Shown: one piece after another, positions 51,617 to 60,290 of the stretch
How the letters are laid out: each line of letters opens with the position of its first letter
Position numbering within the stretch: position 1 is the first letter of the stretch
NCBI RefSeq assembly: GCF_002813425.1
Contig: NZ_PHUL01000001.1
Location: 1,466,001-1,530,000 of the forward strand
Origin: Cellulophaga sp. RHA19
GTDB taxonomy: Bacteria; Bacteroidota; Bacteroidia; Flavobacteriales; Flavobacteriaceae
DNA: 64,000 bases
Direction of reading: 5' to 3'
The notes under the pieces: generated by a model
Told to the model about the DNA's origin: nothing
Seen by the model: only the letters and a program-made list of their open reading frames with translations
Databases searched by the model: none
Program-made: the position numbers and the translations under genes

Positions 51617-51813
51617 TGAAAATTTTAAAGTATACAGAGGTTTTATATTTGGTAGTGGCTATACTAGCATCTGTAAAAATGTATACACTTTGGAGAGCAG
51701 GGCAAGACTTTTATTTATTTGCTTTTTTTGCTGTAATTTCTATTGGTATGTTCTTTTTTAGAAGACATTATCGTAAAAAGTTTGAAAGTAGAAAACAAGA
51801 TAATAACTCATAA
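51613..51813 (+). CDS. Small membrane protein, 66 aa
   Basis: Two predicted transmembrane helices (about 7-22 and 30-48) with short polar ends, finishing in a basic tail. It overlaps lptC by 4 bp and ends 2 bp before the CNNM gene, so it is part of this operon. No family recognised. Confidence 0.78.
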   Translation: MMKILKYTEVLYLVVAILASVKMYTLWRAGQDFYLFAFFAVISIGMFFFRRHYRKKFESRKQDNNS

Positions 51814-51815
51814 CC

Positions 51816-53105
51816 TTGGTAACATCAATCATTATTATTGTTGTATCATTATTGCTTTCTGCATTTTTCTCAGGAATGGAGATTGCATTTATATCTGCTA
51901 ACAGAATACATTTAGAGATCGAGAAAAAACAAGAAGGGTTTTTGTCTACCGTATTATCTAAATTAACAGCCAAACCTTCTAAGTTTATTGCCACTATGTT
52001 AATTGGTAATAATATAGCTCTTGTTATATATGGTATGTATATGGGAGATTTGCTTATGAGTTGGTTTACTGGCTTATTGCCTACAAGTAGTGGTTTTGTA
52101 GATTTGTTACTAACAGATTTTGGATTATTATCTCAAACCATAATTTCTACTTTAATCATTTTAATTACGGCTGAGTTTTTGCCAAAAGTGTTTTTTCAAA
52201 TTTATGCAAACTCTTTTTTAAAGGTTTTAGCAATACCTGCTTATTTCTTTTACGGATTATTTTCTTGGATCTCTAATTTTGTAATCAGTGTATCAGACTT
52301 TATTTTAAAAACATTTTTTAAAACAGACGGTGATCATAGTCAACTTGCTTTTAGCAAAGTAGAATTAGGAGATTATATTACAGAACAGTTAGAGACTGTA
52401 AATTTAGAGGATGAAGTAGATTCTGAAATACAAATTTTTCAGAACGCGTTAGAATTTGCAGCGGTAAAAGCAAGAGAAGTAATGGTGCCGCGTACAGAAA
52501 TTGTTGCGGTAGAGTTACATGATACACCAAAAAATTTAACCAAATTATTTACAGAAACTGGTTTTTCTAAGATAATGGTGTACAAAGAAACTATAGACAA
52601 TATTATTGGTTATGTACATTCTTTTGAGTTGTTTAAAAAACCAAAAACAATAAAGAGTATTCTGCTTCCTATAGAATTTGTGCCAGAAACTATGTTGGTT
52701 AGTGATATTTTAGATTCGCTTACAAAAAAAAGAAAAAGTGTAGCTGTTGTGTTAGATGAGTATGGTGGCACGGCAGGTATAATGACGGTAGAAGATATTG
52801 TAGAGGAATTGTTTGGTGAAATAGAAGATGAACATGATACCACAGATTTGGTAGAAGAGCAGTTAAAAGATGATGTTTATAAGTTCTCTGCAAGACTAGA
52901 TGTAGACTATATAAACGAAAATTATAAATTAGAATTGCCAGAGAGTGATGAGTATGAAACGCTTGGTGGTTTAATAGTAAACGAAACTGGAGAAATACCA
53001 GAAAAAGATTCAGAAATTAAAATTGAAAACTTCAATTTTAAAATAATAGAAGTGTCAAATACTAAGATAGATTTGGTAACCCTACATATACTTGAAAAAG
53101 AGTAG
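51816..53105 (+). CDS. Hemolysin/CNNM family protein with CBS and CorC-type domains
   Basis: A 429-residue protein: N-terminal DUF21/CNNM membrane domain (about 1-170, with SAFFSGMEIAFISANRIHLE), two CBS domains (about 200-330, ending in DEYGGTAGIMTVEDIVEEL), and a C-terminal CorC_HlyC domain (LPESDEYETLGGLI). It starts at TTG. Relatives influence magnesium or cobalt transport and membrane stress. It lies 2 bp after the small membrane protein gene. Confidence 0.85.
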   Translation: MVTSIIIIVVSLLLSAFFSGMEIAFISANRIHLEIEKKQEGFLSTVLSKLTAKPSKFIATMLIGNNIALVIYGMYMGDLLMSWFTGLLPTSSGFVDLLLTDFGLLSQTIISTLIILITAEFLPKVFFQIYANSFLKVLAIPAYFFYGLFSWISNFVISVSDFILKTFFKTDGDHSQLAFSKVELGDYITEQLETVNLEDEVDSEIQIFQNALEFAAVKAREVMVPRTEIVAVELHDTPKNLTKLFTETGFSKIMVYKETIDNIIGYVHSFELFKKPKTIKSILLPIEFVPETMLVSDILDSLTKKRKSVAVVLDEYGGTAGIMTVEDIVEELFGEIEDEHDTTDLVEEQLKDDVYKFSARLDVDYINENYKLELPESDEYETLGGLIVNETGEIPEKDSEIKIENFNFKIIEVSNTKIDLVTLHILEKE

Positions 53106-53161
53106 GTTTTTAGTGTTAAAAATTTGATAAAAATTAAATTTTAAAACCCAAAAAGAAATGG

Positions 53162-53169
53162 TATTTTTG
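53162..53169 (+). promoter_or_regulatory. Bacteroidota -7 box before the PpiD-like gene
   Basis: TATTTTTG matches TAnnTTTG and lies 26 bp upstream of the start codon at 53196. Confidence 0.45.
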
Positions 53170-53195
53170 CCCACTGATTTTAAACATTTTATAAA

Positions 53196-55298
53196 ATGGC
53201 GATTTTAGAGAACATAAGAAAGAGAACAACTGTATTAATCCTAATTATAGGTTTAGCCTTATTTGCGTTTGTTATCTCTGGTATTTTTAGTGCAGATGGT
53301 ATGTCTGGTGCAAAAACAGGTACTACTGTAGCAGAAATTAACGGAAAAGATATTTCTATTGATAAATTTAGAAGAGAGGTAGAAGCCGCTTCTAACCGTT
53401 TTGGAGCTGGTGCAACTTCTATGCAGGTTGTAAACAGTGTTTGGGATCAAGAAGTAAGAAATGCTGTTTTAAGTGATGAGTTTGATGATTTAGGAATCTC
53501 TATAGAGCAAGACCAAATCATAAACTTTATAGCTTCTAACCCAGGATTTGCTCAAAACCCACAATACCAAAATGAAAATGGTGTTTTTGATGAGTATATT
53601 TTTAAAGAATTTATTTCTACTTTAAAAACAGAAAACCCTGGACAGTATGCATTGTGGATTCAGCAAGAGCAGGCTATTATGCAAGCTGCTAAAGAGCAAA
53701 CTTACTTTAACTTAATTAAAGCAGGTTTGGGAGCTACTTTAAAAGAGGGTGAGTTAGACTATAAATTGGCTAACGATAAAATAGATATTAAATACGTAAG
53801 AGTACCTTACACTTCTATAGCAGATAGTTCTGTTGCAGTTAGTAAAGATGAAATCTCTTCATATATTAACGATCATAAAGAAGATTTTAAACAAGAAAAA
53901 GCTAGAGATTTTCAGTTTGTTTATTTTGAAGAAAAACCATCTTTAGAGGATGAAAAAGCTGTAAAAGAAAAAGTACTTAGTTTACTTAATGATAAGGTAG
54001 AGTACAATGACACAATTTTAGGATTTAGAAATACTAAAAATGTAGAAGAATTTTTAGATCGTAATTCAGATTTAAAATATGACACTATATACAAAACTAA
54101 AAATGTTCTTGCTCCAAAATTTGCTGATACTTTAATGGCATTAAATGTTGGTGATATTTACGGACCTTACCGTGATGGTAATTTCTTTAAAGTATCTAAA
54201 ATGATAAGCAAGAAAAAAGACGGTAATGTAAAAGCTAGTCATATACTTGTTGCTTGGGAAGGTGCAGAAAGAGCAAATCCAGAAGTTAAAAGAACAAAAG
54301 AAGAAGCTAAGAAAAGAGCAGATGAGTTATTAAAAGATGCTAAAAAAGGAGATGTAGAATTTTCTGTATTAGCTCGTGATAATTCAGATGGTCCTTCAGC
54401 AACAAGAGGTGGAGATTTAGGATATAGCCAACAAGGTAGAATGACTCCTAAGTTTGATGAGTTTATGTTTAGCAACAATGTAGGTACTATAGGTATGGTA
54501 GAAACAGAATTTGGTTACCATATTGTAAAGGTAGATGACAAGCAAGACTTAGTTCGTATTGCAACTTTAGCAAGAGCTATTGAGGCTTCAGAAGCAACTA
54601 TAAACTCTTTATTTACTCAGGCTACTCAATTTGAAAGTGATGCCAAAGACACGGATAAAACATTTTTAGAATTATCTAAAGAGAAAAAATACGTTGCAAG
54701 ACCAGTAAATAAAATTAAGGCTATGGATGAAAACCTTCCTGGCTTATCTGCTCAAAGAGCAATTGTACAATGGGCTTTTAACGATGATTCTAATGTAGGT
54801 GATATTAAACGTTTCTCTGTAAATAATGGTTATGCAGTAGTGCAATTAACTGGTAAATATGCAGAAGGTTTAATGTCTGTAGAGGATGCATCTTTTATGG
54901 TGTTACCAAAATTAAGAAAAGAGAAAAAAGCAGCTCAAATTATTGCAGCTAATAAAGGTAAAGATTTAGATGCTATTGCTAAGGCTAATAATGTATCTGC
55001 TTCTACAGCATCTGCATTAACTATGAAATCTCCAACAATACCTGGTGCAGGTAGAGAGCCGTTTGTGGTAGGTAATGCTTTTGGTCTTAACCAAGGAGAA
55101 ACTTCTGGTTTATTAGAAGGTGAAACTGGTGTATTTATGGTATCGGTTACTAAAAAGGAAGAAGCTCCTAAATTAGAAAACTATAGTACATATGCTAATA
55201 TGGTACAAACAACAGCTACACAGAGAGTAAATTCTGCAGTTTATAATGCATTAAAGAAATCTGCTGAGATTGAAGATAACAGAGCAATGTTCTACTAA
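53196..55298 (+). CDS. PpiD/SurA-type peptidyl-prolyl isomerase
   Basis: A 700-residue envelope foldase. One N-terminal helix (VLILIIGLALFAFVISGIF) anchors it in the inner membrane, followed by a SurA_N-like chaperone region and a parvulin domain (ASHILVAWEG, then RGGDLGYSQQGRM and FGYHIVKVDD). That architecture is PpiD's. It probably helps fold outer-membrane proteins as they leave the Sec channel, matching the outer-membrane genes around it. It has its own -7 box and is followed by a strong terminator. Confidence 0.9.
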   Translation: MAILENIRKRTTVLILIIGLALFAFVISGIFSADGMSGAKTGTTVAEINGKDISIDKFRREVEAASNRFGAGATSMQVVNSVWDQEVRNAVLSDEFDDLGISIEQDQIINFIASNPGFAQNPQYQNENGVFDEYIFKEFISTLKTENPGQYALWIQQEQAIMQAAKEQTYFNLIKAGLGATLKEGELDYKLANDKIDIKYVRVPYTSIADSSVAVSKDEISSYINDHKEDFKQEKARDFQFVYFEEKPSLEDEKAVKEKVLSLLNDKVEYNDTILGFRNTKNVEEFLDRNSDLKYDTIYKTKNVLAPKFADTLMALNVGDIYGPYRDGNFFKVSKMISKKKDGNVKASHILVAWEGAERANPEVKRTKEEAKKRADELLKDAKKGDVEFSVLARDNSDGPSATRGGDLGYSQQGRMTPKFDEFMFSNNVGTIGMVETEFGYHIVKVDDKQDLVRIATLARAIEASEATINSLFTQATQFESDAKDTDKTFLELSKEKKYVARPVNKIKAMDENLPGLSAQRAIVQWAFNDDSNVGDIKRFSVNNGYAVVQLTGKYAEGLMSVEDASFMVLPKLRKEKKAAQIIAANKGKDLDAIAKANNVSASTASALTMKSPTIPGAGREPFVVGNAFGLNQGETSGLLEGETGVFMVSVTKKEEAPKLENYSTYANMVQTTATQRVNSAVYNALKKSAEIEDNRAMFY

Positions 55299-55322
55299 AA
55301 GAAATTGTTTTATTAATCATAT

Positions 55323-55352
55323 AAAAAAAGCCTCCAACTTGGAGGCTTTTTT
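55323..55352. terminator. Bidirectional terminator between the PpiD-like and GYDIA kinase genes
   Basis: Stem GCCTCC / GGAGGC (extendable on A/T-tracts), loop AACTT, with A- and T-tracts on each side. The two genes converge here. Confidence 0.93.
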
Positions 55353-56274
55353 ATTTTATTAAATCTGTATATTTAAAGATGGTATTGTAACCCTTTTGTT
55401 TAAAATAGGAGGGAGTTTCTTTGTTTCCTGTGGCAAGTATAAAGTCGCCACCCCAGGCTCCTAAACTTTTTATGGCGCCGTTATAATCTGCAAACAATAA
55501 CTCTTTAACGGTTGTTGTTTTTAAGGCGTTAGACAGTAGTTCTTCGTGCTTGTTAATAAGAGTCTCAAAAGTGGTTAAAAGTGTTGCGGAAGCTATTTTT
55601 TTGGTAATTTCTGTAATGTCTTTTATTAGTTCTTCTTTGTTAAAAGTACATTCTTTATATGCGGCAATGGCATCTCTGCTATTTTGTTTTTTATTTAAGT
55701 GAATAAAATATAAATGATCAACAAACAGAGGATTAAACTCTATAATCTTAACAGTAGGTATGCTATTTATTTTTTGATAGAAAATAGGAGTATTGTTTTG
55801 AGCACAAGCAATATCATAACCACTGCCTCCCATTGTGTTTTCTAATAATTTAAAAGCATCTACTTTAGCCCAAGTTGCAATATTATTTATTAAGGTAGAT
55901 GAAGATCCAAGTCCCCAGTCTCTAGGGAAATCTAATTTAGTTTCTACTGCTAGGCCTTTAGTGTTTTTTAAAAAGCCAGAATTTAACAGTTGAGCTTCTT
56001 TTAAAATAGATTGTAATGTTTTGGCAGTATCAATCCAAGTTTTATCTTTTTCTTCGGTATTTAGTATATGTAAATCGCTACATCTAAAATTAGTGCTAAA
56101 CCAAGTATTGTTATTAACGTCTATGCTTTTCCAAGTAATGGTAGCGTTACTTGTTTTTGTTACCGTTAAATTTTGACCGTATATTGTAGGTACAGCTAAA
56201 CTTGTAGCGCCATCTAAAACAACATATTCTCCTGTAAGTAATAATTTGCCGTTACTATAAAATTCCTTAGTCAT
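55351..56274 (-). CDS. GYDIA-family GHMP kinase, candidate phosphomevalonate kinase
   Basis: A 307-residue GHMP-fold kinase. The N-terminus reads KLLLTGEYVVLDGATSLAVP, the ATP loop RDWGLGSSSTLINNI (about 130), and the family-defining GGSGYDIACAQ. It is read downstream of HMG-CoA reductase with an 8-bp overlap, so it belongs to the mevalonate pathway; because mevalonate kinase and diphosphomevalonate decarboxylase are encoded at 15-17 kb, the missing phosphomevalonate kinase step is the natural assignment. That is inferred from position, not from substrate-specific residues. Confidence 0.83.
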   Translation of the reverse strand: MTKEFYSNGKLLLTGEYVVLDGATSLAVPTIYGQNLTVTKTSNATITWKSIDVNNNTWFSTNFRCSDLHILNTEEKDKTWIDTAKTLQSILKEAQLLNSGFLKNTKGLAVETKLDFPRDWGLGSSSTLINNIATWAKVDAFKLLENTMGGSGYDIACAQNNTPIFYQKINSIPTVKIIEFNPLFVDHLYFIHLNKKQNSRDAIAAYKECTFNKEELIKDITEITKKIASATLLTTFETLINKHEELLSNALKTTTVKELLFADYNGAIKSLGAWGGDFILATGNKETPSYFKQKGYNTIFKYTDLIK

Positions 56275-57586
56275 TTTTTAAATTGTTGTAAGCAGAAACT
56301 ACCGCGCTATGTGTAACCGTATTTGTTTTAAAATGGTTGGTAAGTGTCTTTTTTTCTTCGTCTGTAGCACCAAGCTGATTTAAAATATTTAACAAGTGCA
56401 TTTTCATATGGCCCTCTTGTATACCAGTTGTTACTAAAGAACGCAGCGCTGCAAAATTCTGAGCCAAACCAGTTGCTGCCACAATTTGCATTAATTCTGT
56501 TGCAGACGGTTTTTGTAAAATGTCTAGCGCAACTTTTACTAATGGATGTAAATTTGTTAATCCACCTACGGTTCCTAACGCTAATGGTACATCAATCCAA
56601 AATTTAAAAACCCCATTTTCTATACTAGCATCTGTTAAACTGCTGTACTTTCCGTTTTTACTAGCATAGGCGTGTATGCCAGCTTCAATAGCTCTAAAGT
56701 CGTTTCCTGTAGCTAAAATAACAGCATCAATACCATTCATGATGCCTTTATTATGGGTAACGGCCCTGTAGGTTTCTACTTTTGCTATAGTAACCGCTTG
56801 TACAAGTTTTTCTGCTAAATGTTGTGCTTCTTCAATGTTGCCTTCGCTTAGCTCTTCAATTGTACAGCTAACCTCTGCTCTAACAACGCAATTTGGAACG
56901 TAGTTAGATAAAATGCTCATTACAACTTCAATATTTTTTTCATCATCAGAAAAATCAGCATAAACTAATGCTTCTGTTTTTAAAGTTTTAGCAAACTGTT
57001 CTAGACAAGAGTTTATAAAGTTGGCGCCCATTGCATCTAATGTTTCAAAAGTGCAATGTAGCTGGTAATAGTTCTCTAAATCTTCAGTTTTATTACGGAG
57101 TTCTATATTTGTAATTCCGCCACCACGTTTTTTCATACTAGTGGTAAGCTCATCGGCATCTGTGTAAATTTTAGATTTAATAGTATTAAAAAAAGCTTCT
57201 AACTTTTTTTCATCACCCTTAAAAATAAAATGAACCTGACCTACTTTTTCTGTCCCTAGAATAGTAGTTTTAAATCCGCCTCTAGATAACCAAAACTTAG
57301 CAGATTTACTAGCTGCGGCAACTACAGAACTTTCTTCTATAGCCATTGGTACAGCATAAAGCTTGTTGTTAATTAAAAAGTTAGGAGCAATACCTAAAGG
57401 CAAATAATAGTTAGATATGGTATTTTCTATAAACTCATCATGCAGTTTTTGTAGTTTGGTATCAGAATTCCAATACACTTTTAATACTTCTTTTGTGTGT
57501 TCAGTATTAAGGGTGTAATTATTTGCAATCCAGTTTATTTTTTCTTCTTTGCTTAGTTTAGAGAATCCTTGTATAGGGGCAGTCAT
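56267..57586 (-). CDS. Hydroxymethylglutaryl-CoA reductase, class II type
   Basis: A 439-residue enzyme (start taken at 57586, the Met of MTAPIQGFSKLSKEE; an upstream Met adds 11 unlikely residues). Catalytic motifs are EESSVVAAASKSAKFW (Glu), NKGIMNGIDAVILATGND (Lys, Asp) and the C-terminal EGHMKMH (His). GTVGGLTNLHP and LDAMGANFINSCLE are further class II signatures. It reduces HMG-CoA to mevalonate; in this organism it serves synthesis, despite the family's degradative label. It overlaps the GYDIA kinase by 8 bp. Confidence 0.9.
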   Translation of the reverse strand: MTAPIQGFSKLSKEEKINWIANNYTLNTEHTKEVLKVYWNSDTKLQKLHDEFIENTISNYYLPLGIAPNFLINNKLYAVPMAIEESSVVAAASKSAKFWLSRGGFKTTILGTEKVGQVHFIFKGDEKKLEAFFNTIKSKIYTDADELTTSMKKRGGGITNIELRNKTEDLENYYQLHCTFETLDAMGANFINSCLEQFAKTLKTEALVYADFSDDEKNIEVVMSILSNYVPNCVVRAEVSCTIEELSEGNIEEAQHLAEKLVQAVTIAKVETYRAVTHNKGIMNGIDAVILATGNDFRAIEAGIHAYASKNGKYSSLTDASIENGVFKFWIDVPLALGTVGGLTNLHPLVKVALDILQKPSATELMQIVAATGLAQNFAALRSLVTTGIQEGHMKMHLLNILNQLGATDEEKKTLTNHFKTNTVTHSAVVSAYNNLKND

Positions 57587-57848
57587 AGTTGGTTTTTTAC
57601 AAGTGTCAAAGATAAACATAATGTGGCAACTTTTTTAGACTCATATATCTGTGAGTTTTGCCTGTCTAATTACAATATTTAAGATAAAAAGTTTACTATT
57701 TATTAAAATTATTAGTAAACTTGAAATTTTTATCTCATTTTTGATAAAATCGTAATAGTGTAGATTTATATACTGTATCAATGGGATGTAATTTTGCTAA
57801 TGGTTTTAGTTTATTGCAACCCCACTAATAAATTAATTTTTTATAATT

Positions 57849-59381
57849 ATGGAAAACACTGTTAAATCAGTTGAAGAACAAGAGCTTTTTGGACATCCAA
57901 AAGGATTGTTTTATTTATTTTTTGCGGAGTTATGGGAGCGTTTTAGCTTCTATGGAATGCGTGCTTTGCTAACACTATATATGGTAGATGTTGTTTTTGC
58001 AGCTTTAGCATCTAGAGATTTTGCAGCAGCAGCAGTATACGCATCTTACGGCTCTTTGGTTTATGCTTCTACGGTAATTGGAGGTAGAATCTCTGATAAG
58101 ATATTGGGAATGCGAAAGTCTATTTTTTTAGGAGGTATTTTAATGTCTGTAGGACATTTTGTTTTAGCCATAGAACATGATATTACTTTCTTTTTAGCAC
58201 TTGCATTAATTGTTGTTGGTAATGGTTTTTTTAAACCAAATATATCAACATTTGTTGGCTCGTTATACAAGGACGGCGATAGTAGAAAAGATTCTGGTTT
58301 TGTAATTTTTTATATGGGGATTAATATCGGAGGTTTTGTTGCACCTTTAATTTGCGGTTATTTAGGTAAAACTTTTGGTTGGCATTATGGATTTGGACTG
58401 GCAGGTATTGGTATGCTATTGGGGCTTATATTCTTTTATAGTGGAATTAAAAAGAATGTTTTTGGAGATAGAGGTTTACCGCCTGTTAAAGGAGTTTTGG
58501 AAAAGACAATTTTAGGTGTTAAACAAGGTATAATGATTCCTATTTTGGCTATTTTATCTGCTCCTGTTATTGCTTATTTACTGTCTTCTTATAAGTCTTT
58601 AGGAGAAAAGGGTACTTTTTTAGAAGATGATAACATTGTTAATATTATATTTTATTTAATTGCTATAGGTATTGCGGTTTTTTTAATAAATGTTTTAATA
58701 AAAGCTACAGTAGATGAACGTAAAAAGCTAATTGTAGCTATTTTGATTACGTTTTTTATGACACTTTTCTGGGGTTTTCATGAGCTTTCTGGTAGTGTAA
58801 TAACGTTGTTTGCAGAAAGAAATGTGAATCTTACCTTTATCGACGCTTCACAAACTAATGCATTAAATTCAATGTTCATAATTATATTATCAATTCCAAT
58901 ATCAATGCTTTTTGCTTATTTGAGGAAAAAGAAAATGGATCCTAGAACACCATACAAATTTGGTTTAGGACTTGCTTTTGCCGGTATAAGTTTCTTTATA
59001 CTTTCTTTAAGCAGTGGTAGTGCAGATGCAGACGGGATGGTTCCTTTTTCTTATTTGTTAATTATGTACTTTCTAATTTCTGTTGGGGAGTTGTTTATGT
59101 CTCCAGTAGGTTTATCTAAAATTACAGACCTTTCTCCAAAGCGTATTGTAGCTTTTATGATGGGAATTTGGTTTTTAGCTTCAGCATTTGCATTTCAAAT
59201 TGTTGGTTTTATTAGTAAGCAATTGGCTGTTGAAAGTGATGATAAAAACGTAGGAGGGTTAGATACCTTAGGTATATACACAGACGGTTTCTTGTTAATA
59301 TCTAAATATGCACTAGGTGCAGCTGTTATTGTTTTAGTGCTTTCTCCTTTAATTAAAAAACTAATGGGTAAAGTTCATTAA
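57849..59381 (+). CDS. POT/PTR family peptide:proton symporter
   Basis: A 510-residue, 14-helix MFS transporter. The proton-coupling motif ExxERFxxYG is present as ELWERFSFYGM (27-37), and the second signature reads FVIFYMGINIGGFVAPL. It imports di- and tripeptides. A 229-bp region upstream, without a gene, should hold its promoter; no clear -7 box was found. A terminator follows the stop. Confidence 0.9.
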   Translation: MENTVKSVEEQELFGHPKGLFYLFFAELWERFSFYGMRALLTLYMVDVVFAALASRDFAAAAVYASYGSLVYASTVIGGRISDKILGMRKSIFLGGILMSVGHFVLAIEHDITFFLALALIVVGNGFFKPNISTFVGSLYKDGDSRKDSGFVIFYMGINIGGFVAPLICGYLGKTFGWHYGFGLAGIGMLLGLIFFYSGIKKNVFGDRGLPPVKGVLEKTILGVKQGIMIPILAILSAPVIAYLLSSYKSLGEKGTFLEDDNIVNIIFYLIAIGIAVFLINVLIKATVDERKKLIVAILITFFMTLFWGFHELSGSVITLFAERNVNLTFIDASQTNALNSMFIIILSIPISMLFAYLRKKKMDPRTPYKFGLGLAFAGISFFILSLSSGSADADGMVPFSYLLIMYFLISVGELFMSPVGLSKITDLSPKRIVAFMMGIWFLASAFAFQIVGFISKQLAVESDDKNVGGLDTLGIYTDGFLLISKYALGAAVIVLVLSPLIKKLMGKVH

Positions 59382-59400
59382 TTTTTATAAATACAATAAA

Positions 59401-59435
59401 AAAATCCCTTTTTACAATCTGTAAAAAGGGATTTT
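59401..59435. terminator. Bidirectional terminator between the peptide transporter and aquaporin genes
   Basis: Stem AAAATCCCTTTTTACA / TGTAAAAAGGGATTTT with a 3-nt loop and T-tract, between convergent genes. Confidence 0.93.
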
Positions 59436-59457
59436 TAGTTTTAATAATCTTATTAAA

Positions 59458-60186
59458 TTAACTTAAAGCAAGCATTAAAAAAGCAGCTAAAGAAGCTCCT
59501 AATATTGGTCCTACAACAGGAATCCAAGCATAGCTCCAATCGCTTTTAGCTTTATTTTTTATAGGTAATAATGCGTGTACAATTCTAGGTCCTAAATCTC
59601 TTGCAGGGTTAATAGCATAGCCTGTAGTGCCACCTAATGATAAGCCTATAGCCCAAACTAAAAATGCAACCGGAATTGCTCCTACAGAGCCTAAACCAAT
59701 AGTTGTATTAGATTCAGTTAATATAGCGTCAGAAAAATAAAAGATAGTTAGTAATAATACAAAAGTGCCTATAACCTCACTAAAAACATTGGTAAATGTA
59801 TTTTTTATGGCGGGTGCAGTACAAAAAACGGCTTTCTTTGCATCAGCATCTTCTGTGGCATCAAAATGATTTTTGTATGTTAACCATACAGTAGTGGCGC
59901 CAAGCATAGCACCAATAAATTGCGCAAGAATATACATAGGTACTTTAGACCAAGCAAATTTACTTGCAATTGCCAAGCCAATACTTACCGCAGGGTTTAA
60001 GTGTGCACCACTATATGGCCCAGCTATAACAACGCCAACATAAACAGCAAGTGCCCAACCAGTTGTTATAACAATCCAGCCACTATTATGACCATTTGTG
60101 TTTTTTAAAACAACGTTGGCAACAACACCGCCACCAAGTAAAATAAGAATAGCAGTACCTATAATTTCAGCAATAAATGGAGTCAT
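59458..60186 (-). CDS. Glycerol facilitator (aquaporin family)
   Basis: A 242-residue MIP-family channel with six helices. The two half-membrane loops carry GAHLNPAVSIGLA and GYAINPARDLGPR. The Asp following the second NPA-Arg is the aquaglyceroporin mark, pointing to glycerol rather than water alone. No glpK or glpD is nearby. It has its own region upstream (60187-60290), with comEC ending just before. Confidence 0.87.
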   Translation of the reverse strand: MTPFIAEIIGTAILILLGGGVVANVVLKNTNGHNSGWIVITTGWALAVYVGVVIAGPYSGAHLNPAVSIGLAIASKFAWSKVPMYILAQFIGAMLGATTVWLTYKNHFDATEDADAKKAVFCTAPAIKNTFTNVFSEVIGTFVLLLTIFYFSDAILTESNTTIGLGSVGAIPVAFLVWAIGLSLGGTTGYAINPARDLGPRIVHALLPIKNKAKSDWSYAWIPVVGPILGASLAAFLMLALS

Positions 60187-60290
60187 TTTTTTATTTTTAT
60201 TTTAAGATTGTTCAATATTAAAGAGCATTAATGGTTTGGTATATATTTCTCTATTTTTTTTAATATAGGTGTAAAGGTAAATATCTGTAA

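Noticed and set aside
57587..57619. Extra 11 residues before HMG-CoA reductase
   Set aside because: The opening from 57586 (MTAPIQGFSKLSKEE) matches the expected start; the added segment is not conserved-looking.
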